A stretch of DNA of 64,000 nt from NCBI RefSeq assembly GCF_014851915.1, contig NZ_JACVAP010000003.1, positions 186,001 through 250,000 of the forward strand, in the 5' to 3' direction. Shown piece by piece: positions 20,966-29,951 of this stretch; position 1 is the stretch's first letter, and every line of letters starts with the position of its first letter. Under the pieces are notes generated by a model that did no database searches, was not told where the DNA came from, and saw nothing but the letters and a program-made list of their open reading frames with translations. Position numbers and translations under genes: made by a program. The stretch comes from Xanthomonas sp. XNM01. GTDB taxonomy: Bacteria; Pseudomonadota; Gammaproteobacteria; Xanthomonadales; Xanthomonadaceae.

Positions 20966-21399
20966 CCGTTGTTCCTCTTGTCGTGTTCCGTGCCCGCGCT
21001 GGAAACCAGCGCCTTCAATTCGGTGTACAGCCCTTCCTCGATCGCCCCCGGACGGAAATCGACCGCACGCAGTGCAGCGATCTTGACCTCGGCGGTCAGC
21101 AGCAGTTCCCCGCCGCGCACGATGCGCTGGTCGAAGACGATGCTGGCCCGGCCGACCCGGCGGACCTCGACCGTGGCGTCCAGCAGGTCGTCCAGGCGCG
21201 CCGGCTTCAGGAAGTCCATCCGCATGGAATGGACCGCGAACACCAGCCCGTGCGCATCCCGCATGGCCTGCTGCCCATACCCGAGGCCGCGCATCCAGTC
21301 GCTGCGCGCCCGTTCCAGGAACGCCACGTAGCGCGCGTGGTAGACGACGCCACCCGCATCGGTATCTTCCCAGTAGACGCGTATCGGAATGCTGAACAT
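20962..21399 (-). CDS. ybgC: Acyl-CoA thioesterase YbgC
   Basis: A 145-residue hotdog-fold thioesterase, first gene of the tol-pal operon as in E. coli. The active-site motif YWEDTDAGGVVYHARY lies near residues 9-24 (catalytic Asp in TDAGG). The family hydrolyses short-chain or ACP-linked acyl thioesters at the inner membrane and interacts with phospholipid synthesis. The ATG at 21399 aligns with family N-termini; an in-frame ATG at 21432 would add 11 residues. Unlike in Xanthomonas and E. coli, no ruv genes lie upstream in this window. Confidence 0.93.
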   Translation of the reverse strand: MFSIPIRVYWEDTDAGGVVYHARYVAFLERARSDWMRGLGYGQQAMRDAHGLVFAVHSMRMDFLKPARLDDLLDATVEVRRVGRASIVFDQRIVRGGELLLTAEVKIAALRAVDFRPGAIEEGLYTELKALVSSAGTEHDKRNNG

Positions 21400-22081
21400 C
21401 GGCTGGCCGCGGCAATGAGGGGCCGCAAGCATGCAGGCTTGCGCGGCGCTCGACCAGCCCCCGCCACCAACGGCGCGGCCACCCTAGCCGATGCCGGATG
21501 ACCGGGCTGTCGACGACCCGCAGGGAGTGGCCGGACCACCCGGGGCGATCTTCGAAAGCGATCCGATCGAAGTGACAACCCCGGCTGCGAGGGCGGCCTG
21601 GCGGAACGAGACACGCCCGGCGCCGACCGCCGACACCCGCACGGCCGGCAACCTGCCTTCAATGCGGCGGCAGGCCCCCGCCTTGCCTCGCCGCTATCTG
21701 GCAGCAGTCAGCTCCCGGAGATCGCCGTGGCGGTGTCGGGAGGCGCCTTCCCTCGCGGATACGGCAGGCCATCGCGGATGGCCGGAGGCTGCAGATCGGC
21801 CCGCTCCGGTTTCCGAAGCCGGTAGCCGCAACAGTCGTTGGCGAGACCCGCGTCTCCTGTCTTCTGGAAGTGCCGGAGGAATGGCCGTCATGCCTCGCGG
21901 CGTCCGAGCGGTACGGATGGTGATGGGCGCAAGCCGCCCACAGGTCGCCGGATGCAGCCTGCAGGCCATGTTGCGACGGGTGTGTCCCCCGGCGATTCCG
22001 CCCCGAAAGGAAAAATGGGAACCCCCGCATCGTGGCCCGAGCTTGTCGCGGGTGCGCGGCTTTCGCGTGCGAGCGATCGCG
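21400..22081. other. Gene-free stretch between the tol operon and the RAYT gene
   Basis: About 680 bp without a supportable gene. It must hold the promoter of the ybgC-tolQRAB-pal operon, but no convincing -10/-35 pair could be read. It is GC-rich, with short Arg/Ala/Pro-rich frames only. Confidence 0.4.
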
Positions 22082-22558
22082 CTACAGCCAGATGCAATCC
22101 CAGAACGGATAGTCGCCGAGGCGATCGCTCAGACCCGCCCGCAGGGGATTGGCGACGATCGCGCGCGCCACGTCGCGGACATTCTCCTCCGCACCCAGCG
22201 CGCGATCGCGGAATGCAGGCTCCCAGAGTGCGCCGGCACGCGACAGGACCCGGTTGACCTGGGCTGCGCTGGCCGACTTCATCCGCGAAGCCGCCTTCTC
22301 GACCGGCATCTGCCGGCCTGCACGCAGCAGCCAGTGGCAATGATCCGGCATCAAGACCCAGGCCAGCAGCTCCGCGTCACCCAGCAGCGCCGGCTCCCGG
22401 AACGCCCGCACCGCCACGCAGCCCACGTGGAAGTCAGAGAACCAGGCAGCCTGGCCGAGGGTTCCCACGATCAGATGATGGACCTCGCCAGGCACGACAC
22501 GACGGGCGCCGCGGCGTCGGGAAAGGCTGTCGAATCGCTGCGAGGTATGCATGTCCAT
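22082..22558 (-). CDS. REP-associated tyrosine transposase homologue (RAYT) without its catalytic tyrosine
   Basis: A 158-residue Y1/HUH-superfamily protein of the type that spreads REP palindromes. The family opening RRVVPGEVHHLIVGT is present near residues 19-33, and the HUH metal site lies in WVLMPDHCHWLL (His73, His75). The C-terminal block reads VARAIVANPLRAGL. In this family the nucleophilic Tyr lies four residues before the Asn of NP (Tyr115 in E. coli TnpA-REP); here that codon is GCG, Ala133. Otherwise the gene is intact and full length. Start ATG 22558. It stands alone in a 1.9-kb gene-poor region. It is likely inactive as a strand-transferase, or domesticated. Confidence 0.85.
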   Translation of the reverse strand: MDMHTSQRFDSLSRRRGARRVVPGEVHHLIVGTLGQAAWFSDFHVGCVAVRAFREPALLGDAELLAWVLMPDHCHWLLRAGRQMPVEKAASRMKSASAAQVNRVLSRAGALWEPAFRDRALGAEENVRDVARAIVANPLRAGLSDRLGDYPFWDCIWL

Positions 22559-23254
22559 GCCTGCATGCTGTCAACATCGCGCATGCCGGCGTCAGCGGAA
22601 CATGCCGCGCAGGCGGTTCGGACATCGTGGCCGATCGCGTCAGAACGCCCTGAGCTCCTGTCGGAACAGCACGCGTCTCCGCGGCTCGATGTCATCGACC
22701 AGCTGCAGCACCCCGCTTCGTCAGCGAACCGACGCCCGTGAGGATCCGCTTGCCCGCGATGCACGGCTCAGCTGCGGCCAGCGCGGCGGGAGGGATGCCC
22801 GTGCATGTACGTCGCAGGCGACGCCTGGGTCGCGTGCAGGCACGCCCTTCTCGCATCAGCCCTTCAGCGTTTTCAGGATCGGGCGTACCGGTGACCGGCC
22901 ATCGCAAACAGACCGAACGCCGTGACGGCAGCGACACCGTCCCGCCCGTCATGGACTGCTGCGGGGTGGTCGCCTGCAAGCGCCTTCGCATGACAGGCGC
23001 CACGCCCCGACAAACGCGGGTTTCCCGCCGAAGACACGGCTACGGAGACCACGCAGCGAGAGCGATGGAACACCATGCGAGCCCCGCACCGGCCCTTGCG
23101 CGTCGGTCTTGCAGAAGCACGTCCGGACTGGCCACCCCGGCCAGCCACCGGACTGCCGACGCGGGGCCGGCTTAGATGCTGCCGCACGTGCAGGAGCGGC
23201 GGCCTCAGCCTGCAGTGCACACGCATTGGCCCAACGTCGCGCGACGGCGACCGA
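22559..23254. other. Gene-free stretch between the RAYT gene and pilB
   Basis: About 700 bp with no supportable gene. It holds one imperfect palindromic element (23189-23214, listed separately) about 630 bp upstream of the RAYT gene and 40 bp past the pilB stop. Confidence 0.45.
23189..23214. repeat. REP-like palindromic element
   Basis: TGCAGG and CCTGCA are perfect 6-bp inverted ends around AGCGGCGGCCTCAG. The core AGGAGCGGC matches the left end of elements at 9122-9141, 42692-42723 and 42857-42888 (minus strand), and resembles the GTAGGAGCGGC-type intergenic repeats common in this bacterial family. Confidence 0.5.
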
Positions 23255-24988
23255 TCAATCCTTGGTGACGCGGTTGATCTCGGCCAGGCTGGTGATGCCG
23301 TTGCGGGCCTTCATCAGCGCCGACTGGCGCAGGTCCCGGATGCCGGCCTTCTGGGCGACTTCCGCGATCTGGATCGCGTTGCCGCCTTCCAGCACGATGC
23401 TCTGGATCTGCTCGCTCATCGGCATCACCTGGTAGATGCCGGTACGGCCCTTGTAGCCTTCGGTGCATTCGTCGCAGCCCACCGCCTCGTAGAGGGTGAA
23501 GCCGGCCTTGATCTCGGCCGCGGTGAAGCCCTCGGCCAGCAACGCGTTCTCGGGCAGTTCGGTCGGGCGCTTGCACTTGCCGCACAGGCGGCGCGCGAGG
23601 CGCTGCGCGATCACCAGGGTGACCGAGCTGGTGATGTTGTACGGGGCGATGCCCATGTTCATCAGGCGCGCGATGGTCTGCGGCGCGTCGTTGGTATGCA
23701 GGGTCGACAGCACCATGTGGCCGGTCTGCGCGGCCTTGACCGCGATCTCGGCGGTTTCCAGGTCGCGGATTTCGCCGACCATGATGATGTCCGGATCCTG
23801 GCGCAGGAAGCTGCGCAGTGCGGCCGCGAAGGTCATGCCGCGCTTGGTGTTCTGCTGGACCTGGTTGACGCCCGGCAGGCGGATTTCGACCGGATCCTCG
23901 ACCGTGGAGATGTTGCGCTGGTCGTCGTTGAGGATGCCCAGCGCGGTGTACAGCGACACCGTCTTGCCCGAGCCGGTCGGGCCGGTGACCAGGACCATGC
24001 CGTAGGGCTTCTGGATCGCGTCCAGGAACAGCGTCTGCTGGTCGGGCTCATAGCCGAGCTTGTCGATGCCCAGCTTGGCCGCACTGCCGTCGAGGATACG
24101 CAGCACCACCTTCTCGCCGAACAGGGTCGGCAACGTGCTGACGCGGAAGTCGATCTGCTTGGTCTTGGACAGGTTGAGCTTGATGCGGCCGTCCTGCGGC
24201 ACTCGCTTCTCGGCGATGTCCAGCTGCGCCATGACCTTCAGGCGTGCGGCGATGCGCGGGCTGAGCTTGACCGGCGCGCGCGCCACCGTCTTGAGGATGC
24301 CGTCGATGCGCAGGCGCACCCGGTAGTCGGTCTCGTAGGGCTCGAAGTGGATGTCCGAGGCGCCGCGGCGGATCGCGTCGACCAGCACCTTGTTGACGAA
24401 CTTGACCACCGGGGTGTCGTCGCCCTTGGCGTCGATGCCCGACTCGCTGCCGCCTTCCTCGTCGCCGGCGGCGATCTCGAGGTCGCCCATGCCGTCTTCG
24501 TCGTCGTCGCCCAGCGCGTTGCCGAGCTGGCCGCCGACGTTCTGCCACTGCTCCAGGGTGCGGCGGATCTGGTCCTCGTCGACCAGGATCGGCTCGACCA
24601 CCAGGTTGGTGTGGAACTGGATCTCGGCCAGCGCCGCGGTCTGGGTCGGGTTGCTGGTACCGACGAACAGCTTGCTGCCGCGCTTGAACAGCGGCAGCAC
24701 CTGGTGCTTCTGCAGCAGTTCCTCGCTGACCAGCTTCATCGCGTTGTGGCTGGCGTCGAAGGCGCTGGCATCGAGCACCGGCATGCCGAACTCGATCGCA
24801 TTGGCCGCGGTCAGCTGCGCGGCGCCGACCAGCTTCTTCTCGGCGATCCACTGGGCCAGCGGCACCTTGGCCTCGGTCGCCTGGGCCATCGCGGCGCGGG
24901 CGGCCGCCTCGTCCAGCGCACCATCCATGACCAGCCTCCGGGCGATACCGGTGATGCCGATCAGGTTTGCGGAAACGACAGCGTTCAT
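23255..24988 (-). CDS. pilB: Type IV pilus assembly ATPase PilB
   Basis: A 577-residue hexameric ATPase that drives pilus extension at the inner membrane. An N-terminal MshE-N-like domain (about residues 1-150) may bind c-di-GMP. An acidic Asp/Glu/Gly linker (about 155-190) precedes the catalytic core: Walker A GPTGSGKT at 336-343, Asp box, Walker B PDIIMVGEIRD, His box THTND-like LSTLHTND, and a zinc site from CGKC and CDEC. The start is the ATG at 24988. It lies 183 bp downstream of the sensor kinase gene on the same strand, which supports a link between c-di-GMP control and pilus extension. Confidence 0.96.
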   Translation of the reverse strand: MNAVVSANLIGITGIARRLVMDGALDEAAARAAMAQATEAKVPLAQWIAEKKLVGAAQLTAANAIEFGMPVLDASAFDASHNAMKLVSEELLQKHQVLPLFKRGSKLFVGTSNPTQTAALAEIQFHTNLVVEPILVDEDQIRRTLEQWQNVGGQLGNALGDDDEDGMGDLEIAAGDEEGGSESGIDAKGDDTPVVKFVNKVLVDAIRRGASDIHFEPYETDYRVRLRIDGILKTVARAPVKLSPRIAARLKVMAQLDIAEKRVPQDGRIKLNLSKTKQIDFRVSTLPTLFGEKVVLRILDGSAAKLGIDKLGYEPDQQTLFLDAIQKPYGMVLVTGPTGSGKTVSLYTALGILNDDQRNISTVEDPVEIRLPGVNQVQQNTKRGMTFAAALRSFLRQDPDIIMVGEIRDLETAEIAVKAAQTGHMVLSTLHTNDAPQTIARLMNMGIAPYNITSSVTLVIAQRLARRLCGKCKRPTELPENALLAEGFTAAEIKAGFTLYEAVGCDECTEGYKGRTGIYQVMPMSEQIQSIVLEGGNAIQIAEVAQKAGIRDLRQSALMKARNGITSLAEINRVTKD

Positions 24989-25171
24989 GGTGGCCCCTGG
25001 ACAGTCCGGTGCAAACGATAACGCAAAGCGCCGCGGGAAGCGGCATGCCGCCGCATGCACCGTGCTCGGCCGACGTGCTGCACCAGCCCCTGCGCGTCGC
25101 CGGTTCGCGCAGCATCGGAGACGGCACCACCCAGCCGCCGCGTGATCGCCACGCATGCGCCCGCCCGTGCG

Positions 25172-27088
25172 TTACGACAGGGGCGTGCGCTCCGGCCCGA
25201 CCCGCGGCAGTCGCACCACGAAGCGCGTCCCGCGCCCGCCTCCAGTGTCCGAGGTGCGGCTGCGGACCTCGATGGTGCCTCCCAGCACCTCGGTCACGAT
25301 CTGGTGGACGATGTGCAGCCCCAGCCCGGTGCCGCCACGGTTGCGGCGGGTCGTGAAGAACGGCTCGAAGATCCGCGGCAGATCCTCGGCCGGGATCCCA
25401 CGCCCGTCGTCGTCGACCTCGATGCGGACATGGTCGCTGCCATCGGCGGCCGCGCGGATCCGGATCCGTCCCGGTCCACCCTGCGGCCAGGCATGCGCCA
25501 GCGCGTTGGACAACAGGTTGGACACCACCTGTTCCAGCGGCCCGGGATAGCTGTCCATCAACAGGCCGCTCTCCAGGTCCAGCACCAGCGCGATGTCGTC
25601 CTCGAGCTCGCCGCGCCGCAGGCGCGGATCGGCATCCAGCACGATCTCGGCCAGATCGAACGGGCGATGCTCGAGCGACGCGCGGTCCACCGCGACCTGC
25701 TTGAAGCGGCGGACCAGCGCCGCCGCCCGGCGCACTTCGTTCTCGGCCTGGGCGATGGCCGGCGCGGCATTGGCCAGGAAGCGTTCCAGATCCGAGCGGC
25801 GCAGCCCGGCCACCAGCTGCTTCTCCAGCTCCTCCACCCCGTGCCGCGCGGCGCTGAGCGCCAGATGCGCGCTACCCAGCGGGGTGTTCATCTCATGCGC
25901 CACGCCGGCCACCATCAGGCCGAGCGAGGACAGGCGCTCGGCCCGCGCCAGCCCTTCCTGCACCGTCTGCAGCCGCCGGTTGGCGGTGCCCAGCGCGTGG
26001 TTGGTCTCGCGCAGGCGCCGGATGAAGGCGGCCTCGCGGGCCATGCCGCGCGCCAGCCGCGACACCACCAGCGCCGCGATCACGATCACGCCCACCGTGA
26101 GCACCAGCAGGATCACCTTCCAGCGCAGGCCGGACGGGGCGTCGTAGCGGACAAGCAGGCGCAGCTTGCCCAGCGTGGGGTCGGCATGGTCGAGCAGGTC
26201 GCCCTCGGCATCGCCCCATGCCGCTTCCAGGGTGGAGAAGGTCCAGTCCTGCCAGCGTCCGACCGGGCTGCGCTGCATCGCCTGCCACAGCTGCGGGTCC
26301 ATGTCGGCGACGTTGCGTTCGGGCCGACCCAGCTGCCAGCCCCAGGCATCTTCCGGACGCGGACCCATCAGCCAGTAGCCGCCCGGATGCACCAGATAGA
26401 CGGTGAAGCCGCCCTGCTGCGCCTGTTCGCGCAGTCGCTGCAGCAGCACCTCGCCGTGGATGTTGACCACCACCAGGCCGCGGCTGCCGTCGGCGCGCAC
26501 GAACGGCGAGGACGCACGCAGCGTGGGACGCGGCGGATACTCGATCCGCTCCGATTCCACGTTCAGATCGAGCGGCGACAGATGCACCTGGCCCGGCTCG
26601 AGCATCAGCCCCTCATGGAAGAACGGGCGCGCGCTCTTGTCCTGCAGAGCGTTCTCCGGGGTGCGGAGCACGGTCCCGTCCTGCTGGTCGATCCGCAGCC
26701 GTTCCCAGCCGGCGGCGTCGATCCAGCGCACCTTGTGATAGTTGCGCCCGGCCTGCAGGAAGCTCACGTAGGTATCGACCAACGGCGCGTCCGGGCCGGC
26801 GCCGGCCTCGGCCAGCCGCGGGGTCAGGTCGGCCAGGAACCGGGCGTCATCGCGCAACCGGTTCATCCAGCGCAGCAGGGTCTGCGAGGTGTAGCCCACC
26901 GCATCGCGTCCAGCCTGCTGGGCCGGGCGCCGCAGGGCGTGGTCGACTTCGGCCCACAACAGCGGAAAGCCGATGAGCAGGCTCAGCAGCCACGGCACGG
27001 CCACAAGGCCCACGCGCCGAGGCTGGCTGCGGAAGGCCGCCCAGGAATCGCGCCACGCCTCGCGTCGGCGCCGCGCACGCTTGGACAC
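25172..27088 (-). CDS. Membrane sensor histidine kinase
   Basis: 638 residues. TM1 is near residues 27-46 and TM2 near 325-345; about 275 periplasmic residues between them look like a double-PAS/Cache-type sensor (YVSFLQAGRNYHKVRWID and GYWLMGPRPEDAWGW). A coiled coil leads to the H box VAGVAHEMNTPLGS (phospho-His398); the HEMNTP form is the HisKA subgroup found in PAS/Cache kinases. The ATPase domain has NLLSNALAHAW, DDGRGI and GTGLGLHIV. There is no receiver domain of its own. The GTG start at 27088 follows the upstream stop by 3 bp, so it is coupled to the REC-EAL gene, its likely partner. The ligand is unknown. Confidence 0.93.
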   Translation of the reverse strand: MSKRARRRREAWRDSWAAFRSQPRRVGLVAVPWLLSLLIGFPLLWAEVDHALRRPAQQAGRDAVGYTSQTLLRWMNRLRDDARFLADLTPRLAEAGAGPDAPLVDTYVSFLQAGRNYHKVRWIDAAGWERLRIDQQDGTVLRTPENALQDKSARPFFHEGLMLEPGQVHLSPLDLNVESERIEYPPRPTLRASSPFVRADGSRGLVVVNIHGEVLLQRLREQAQQGGFTVYLVHPGGYWLMGPRPEDAWGWQLGRPERNVADMDPQLWQAMQRSPVGRWQDWTFSTLEAAWGDAEGDLLDHADPTLGKLRLLVRYDAPSGLRWKVILLVLTVGVIVIAALVVSRLARGMAREAAFIRRLRETNHALGTANRRLQTVQEGLARAERLSSLGLMVAGVAHEMNTPLGSAHLALSAARHGVEELEKQLVAGLRRSDLERFLANAAPAIAQAENEVRRAAALVRRFKQVAVDRASLEHRPFDLAEIVLDADPRLRRGELEDDIALVLDLESGLLMDSYPGPLEQVVSNLLSNALAHAWPQGGPGRIRIRAAADGSDHVRIEVDDDGRGIPAEDLPRIFEPFFTTRRNRGGTGLGLHIVHQIVTEVLGGTIEVRSRTSDTGGGRGTRFVVRLPRVGPERTPLS

Positions 27089-27091
27089 GGG

Positions 27092-29353
27092 TCAGCGCCC
27101 CCCGGCCTGGTCGTGCAACCGTGCGATGAAGGCCGCCAGCGGCTCGGGCCGCGCGAACAGGAAGCCCTGCGCGCTGTGGCACCCATGCGCACGCAGCCAC
27201 TCGGCCTGGGCATGGGTTTCCACGCCTTCGGCGAGCACCTCCAGCCCCAGCCGGCGGCCCAGCGCCACGATCATGTCGGCCACGCTGCGTTCCCGGCTGC
27301 CGCTGCCGATCTCGTCGGTGAAATCGCGGTCCAGCTTGAGCCGGGTCACCGGCAGCGACTGCACGTAGCGCAGCGACGAATAGCCGGTACCGAAATCGTC
27401 CACCGCCACCGGGAAGCCCATCGCCCGCAGCCGGTGCAGCATCTCGCGCCCGTCCTGGAAGTCGCTCATCACCGCCTGTTCGGTGATCTCGATCTCCAGC
27501 TGCGCCGGTGCGATGCCGTGCCGGGCAAGGACCGCGGCGAGCTCGTCGGCGAACTCGCGCCGGCGCAGCTGCAGCGGCGACACGTTGACCGCAAGGGTCA
27601 GCCCGGGAAAGCCGGCGTCGGCCATTGCACGCAGCGCCTGGCAGGCCTGCTCCACCACCTGCTGGCCCAGCGGCACGATCAGGCCACTGGCCTCTGCCAC
27701 CGGGATGAACTCGGCCGGCGACACAGGCCTGCCATCGTCGCCGGTCCAGCGCGCCAGCGCCTCGGCGCCGATGATGCGCCCATGCTCCAGCGACACCTGC
27801 GCCTGCAGCGCGATCTCGATCCGCCCGGCCTGCACCGCGCGGTAGAGCGCGCGCGACAGCAGGAAGCGCTGGCCGTGCTCGTGCTCCATGGTCGCGTCGT
27901 AGCGCTGCAGCGCATGCGCACCGATCGCGTGGGCGCGGCGCAACAGGGTCAGCCCGGCATCGATCGCACCGCGCGCGGTCCCGTCGTAGACATCCAGCTC
28001 AACCAGCGCGCCCCGGATGCCCAGCAACGGCAGCGGCATCTCGCCGCCTTCGTGCCCGAGCGCGGCGAACGGCTCCTCGCCGAGCATCGTGCGTGGCCCC
28101 AGCACCGCGAACACGCCGTCGTGCAGCCGCGCGATCCGGCACGGCGCCGGGTACAGCCCGCGCAGCCGGTCCGCCATCTGCAGCAGCAGCAGGTCGCCCT
28201 GCTCCGGCCCGAGGGTCAGGCTGCTCTGCGCGTACTGGTCCAGCTCCAGGAACATCACGCTGCTGCCACGCGGCGTCGGCTCGGCCAGCAGCGAGGCCAG
28301 GTCGCGCTGCAGCGCATTGCCGTTGGGAATGCCGAGCAGGCTGTCCTGGTAGGCGATGCGGTCCAGCCGCGCTGCCAGATCCACGTTGACCAGCCCGGCG
28401 TTGGCATGGGTGGCGAACACGCGCAGCAGCTCGCGCTCCTCCGCGTCCAGCAGGCGCCCGGTGGCCAGGTACACAGCGGCCGGCGGCGCAAGCTCGCCGC
28501 CATCGAAGAACAGCACCTGGCTTTCCGGTGTCTCGATCGAATCGTGCCGGGTCAGCGCCTCGACCAGCAGCCGGCGCACCAGCGGGTCGTCCACATCCTG
28601 CAGGCACTGCATCAACAGTTCGGCGAAACGGCCACCGGCACCGACCAGACGCGCCTGCAGTGGCGGTGCGGCCGGACCGTCGGCGCGCACGCAGACCAGC
28701 CCCTCGGGCTGCACCTGCAGCAACTGCGCCAGCTCGTGCAGCATGTGCTGCGAATACGCATGCAGATCGCGCAGGCCCGCCAGCTGGTGCCCGGCCTGGA
28801 CGATCTGCTGCAGCCCGCGCTTGGCCCGGCCGAGCGCGTGAATCTCGCGCCAGGTGCGCAGGTTGCCGGTGAGAATGCCCTGCAGGCGCTCGCGGTACAG
28901 GTCGGTCTTGAGCCAGTACTCGCTGATGTCCAGCTGTTCCAGGGTCTGCTGCCGCGGCGCGGTGCCGGGCTGGCCGGTGACCAGCACGATCCGCACCTCG
29001 GCGTTGCCCAGCTGCTCACGCACGCTGCGCACCAGCCGCAGGCCGGCATCGTCGGTCTCCATGACCACGTCCAGCAGCATCGCCGAGACGTCCGGCGTCT
29101 GCGCCAGCAGTTGCTCTGCCTCGGCCGCCGACCCGGCCGTGATCAGCCGCACCGGCTGCTCCTGGAAACGGAATCCCTCCAGCGCCATCCGCAGCGAACG
29201 CTGGAACGACGCATCGTCGTCCACGCTGAGAACGGTCAGGCCGACCTCACCACCTTCTGTCCCGGGCTCGACTTCCGGCTGGAAATCGAACAACCCGTCA
29301 TCGCCCGTCTGAGCACTCCGGCTCATGTCCTGCCCCCCGGCTTGGGAATTCAT
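27092..29353 (-). CDS. Response regulator with DUF3369 and EAL domains (c-di-GMP phosphodiesterase)
   Basis: About 753 residues. It has a receiver domain with VDDD and phospho-Asp in AMLLDVVM near residue 95, then DUF3369 ([20 protein letters not shown], about 140-290). A GGDEF-like domain follows with the signature lost ([10 protein letters not shown]), then a C-terminal EAL domain. The EAL catalytic residues all look present: [42 protein letters not shown]. It should therefore hydrolyse c-di-GMP to pGpG under control of phosphorylation. The start is uncertain: ATG at 29353 is used; GTG 29368 and ATG 29326 are alternatives. It heads the transcript into the sensor kinase and lies upstream of pilB. 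Confidence 0.92.
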   Translation of the reverse strand: MNSQAGGQDMSRSAQTGDDGLFDFQPEVEPGTEGGEVGLTVLSVDDDASFQRSLRMALEGFRFQEQPVRLITAGSAAEAEQLLAQTPDVSAMLLDVVMETDDAGLRLVRSVREQLGNAEVRIVLVTGQPGTAPRQQTLEQLDISEYWLKTDLYRERLQGILTGNLRTWREIHALGRAKRGLQQIVQAGHQLAGLRDLHAYSQHMLHELAQLLQVQPEGLVCVRADGPAAPPLQARLVGAGGRFAELLMQCLQDVDDPLVRRLLVEALTRHDSIETPESQVLFFDGGELAPPAAVYLATGRLLDAEERELLRVFATHANAGLVNVDLAARLDRIAYQDSLLGIPNGNALQRDLASLLAEPTPRGSSVMFLELDQYAQSSLTLGPEQGDLLLLQMADRLRGLYPAPCRIARLHDGVFAVLGPRTMLGEEPFAALGHEGGEMPLPLLGIRGALVELDVYDGTARGAIDAGLTLLRRAHAIGAHALQRYDATMEHEHGQRFLLSRALYRAVQAGRIEIALQAQVSLEHGRIIGAEALARWTGDDGRPVSPAEFIPVAEASGLIVPLGQQVVEQACQALRAMADAGFPGLTLAVNVSPLQLRRREFADELAAVLARHGIAPAQLEIEITEQAVMSDFQDGREMLHRLRAMGFPVAVDDFGTGYSSLRYVQSLPVTRLKLDRDFTDEIGSGSRERSVADMIVALGRRLGLEVLAEGVETHAQAEWLRAHGCHSAQGFLFARPEPLAAFIARLHDQAGGR

Positions 29354-29490
29354 CCCCGTCAACGACACGTGCGCTGGTGAGCGTACAACAAGACCGGCCG
29401 GGTTTCAGGTGAAGGGGCTCAATGCTTCAGGACCCACGGTGGCTGCGGTGCAGCATGACCTGGTCGGGATCTGAACACAGTTGCATGCGA

Positions 29491-29892
29491 TCAGCGCAGG
29501 GCAGCAATCGGATAGGCGCAGGCCGGCAGTCCACCGGCAGGGAACGCGTGCTTGACCGTCTTGTACGGGTACGGCTGCCCGGCCAGCGCACGCTTGGTGA
29601 CCAGCCGCCAATCGAAGACGTGGTTCGGGCGCAGGCTCCAGACCTCGACTCTCTCATACGCGTACCGGACTGCTGGGATGCGGAGCAGACCAAGAAGCCT
29701 GGCCGCCTCCATCCGATGCTGACCGTCGAGCACCAGATCGTGCTCGGTATCGAGCGCCACCGGCTTGTTCCAGATCGCCTCGGCCTCGATCTTGCGCACC
29801 AGCCACTCGACGCGGCGCCGGCTAAAGCCCTCGATATGGCGCAGCCGGTCAACAGGAACCAGCTCAATGGAAACACCCGTCACTGCGTTCAT
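29491..29892 (-). CDS. Compact ParB/SerK-fold protein (possible serine-kinase-like enzyme)
   Basis: 133 residues with the ParB/sulfiredoxin fold. Its pattern fits the SerK/SbnI branch (ADP- or ATP-dependent kinases of free L-serine) better than DNA-binding ParB: a Glu after the first strand (Glu21), LVLDGQHRMEAARLLG (DGQHR at 56-60; SerK has DGHHR), and a C-terminal YPYKTVKHAFP (KTVKH at 111-115; SerK has PKTTRH). It is much shorter than SerK (about 240 aa) because the middle insertion is missing. There is no helix-turn-helix. Start ATG 29892. It is the last gene of the phosphoglycerol cassette, 59 bp after the sulfatase-fold gene. Function is not established. Confidence 0.7.
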   Translation of the reverse strand: MNAVTGVSIELVPVDRLRHIEGFSRRRVEWLVRKIEAEAIWNKPVALDTEHDLVLDGQHRMEAARLLGLLRIPAVRYAYERVEVWSLRPNHVFDWRLVTKRALAGQPYPYKTVKHAFPAGGLPACAYPIAALR

Positions 29893-29951
29893 TCGTCCAT
29901 GCTCCACAATTCCGCATCGAAGAGGTCCCGGGCTGGGTCTCCCGCCCCCAC

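Noticed and set aside
25055-29380. 1441-codon open frame antisense to the kinase and EAL genes
   Set aside because: No recognisable domain; rich in His/Gln/Arg/Pro as expected for the reverse strand of GC-biased codons.
29427-29876. Overlapping minus-strand frame in the SerK-like gene region
   Set aside because: It lacks homology and overlaps the frame with the clear ParB/SerK motifs.
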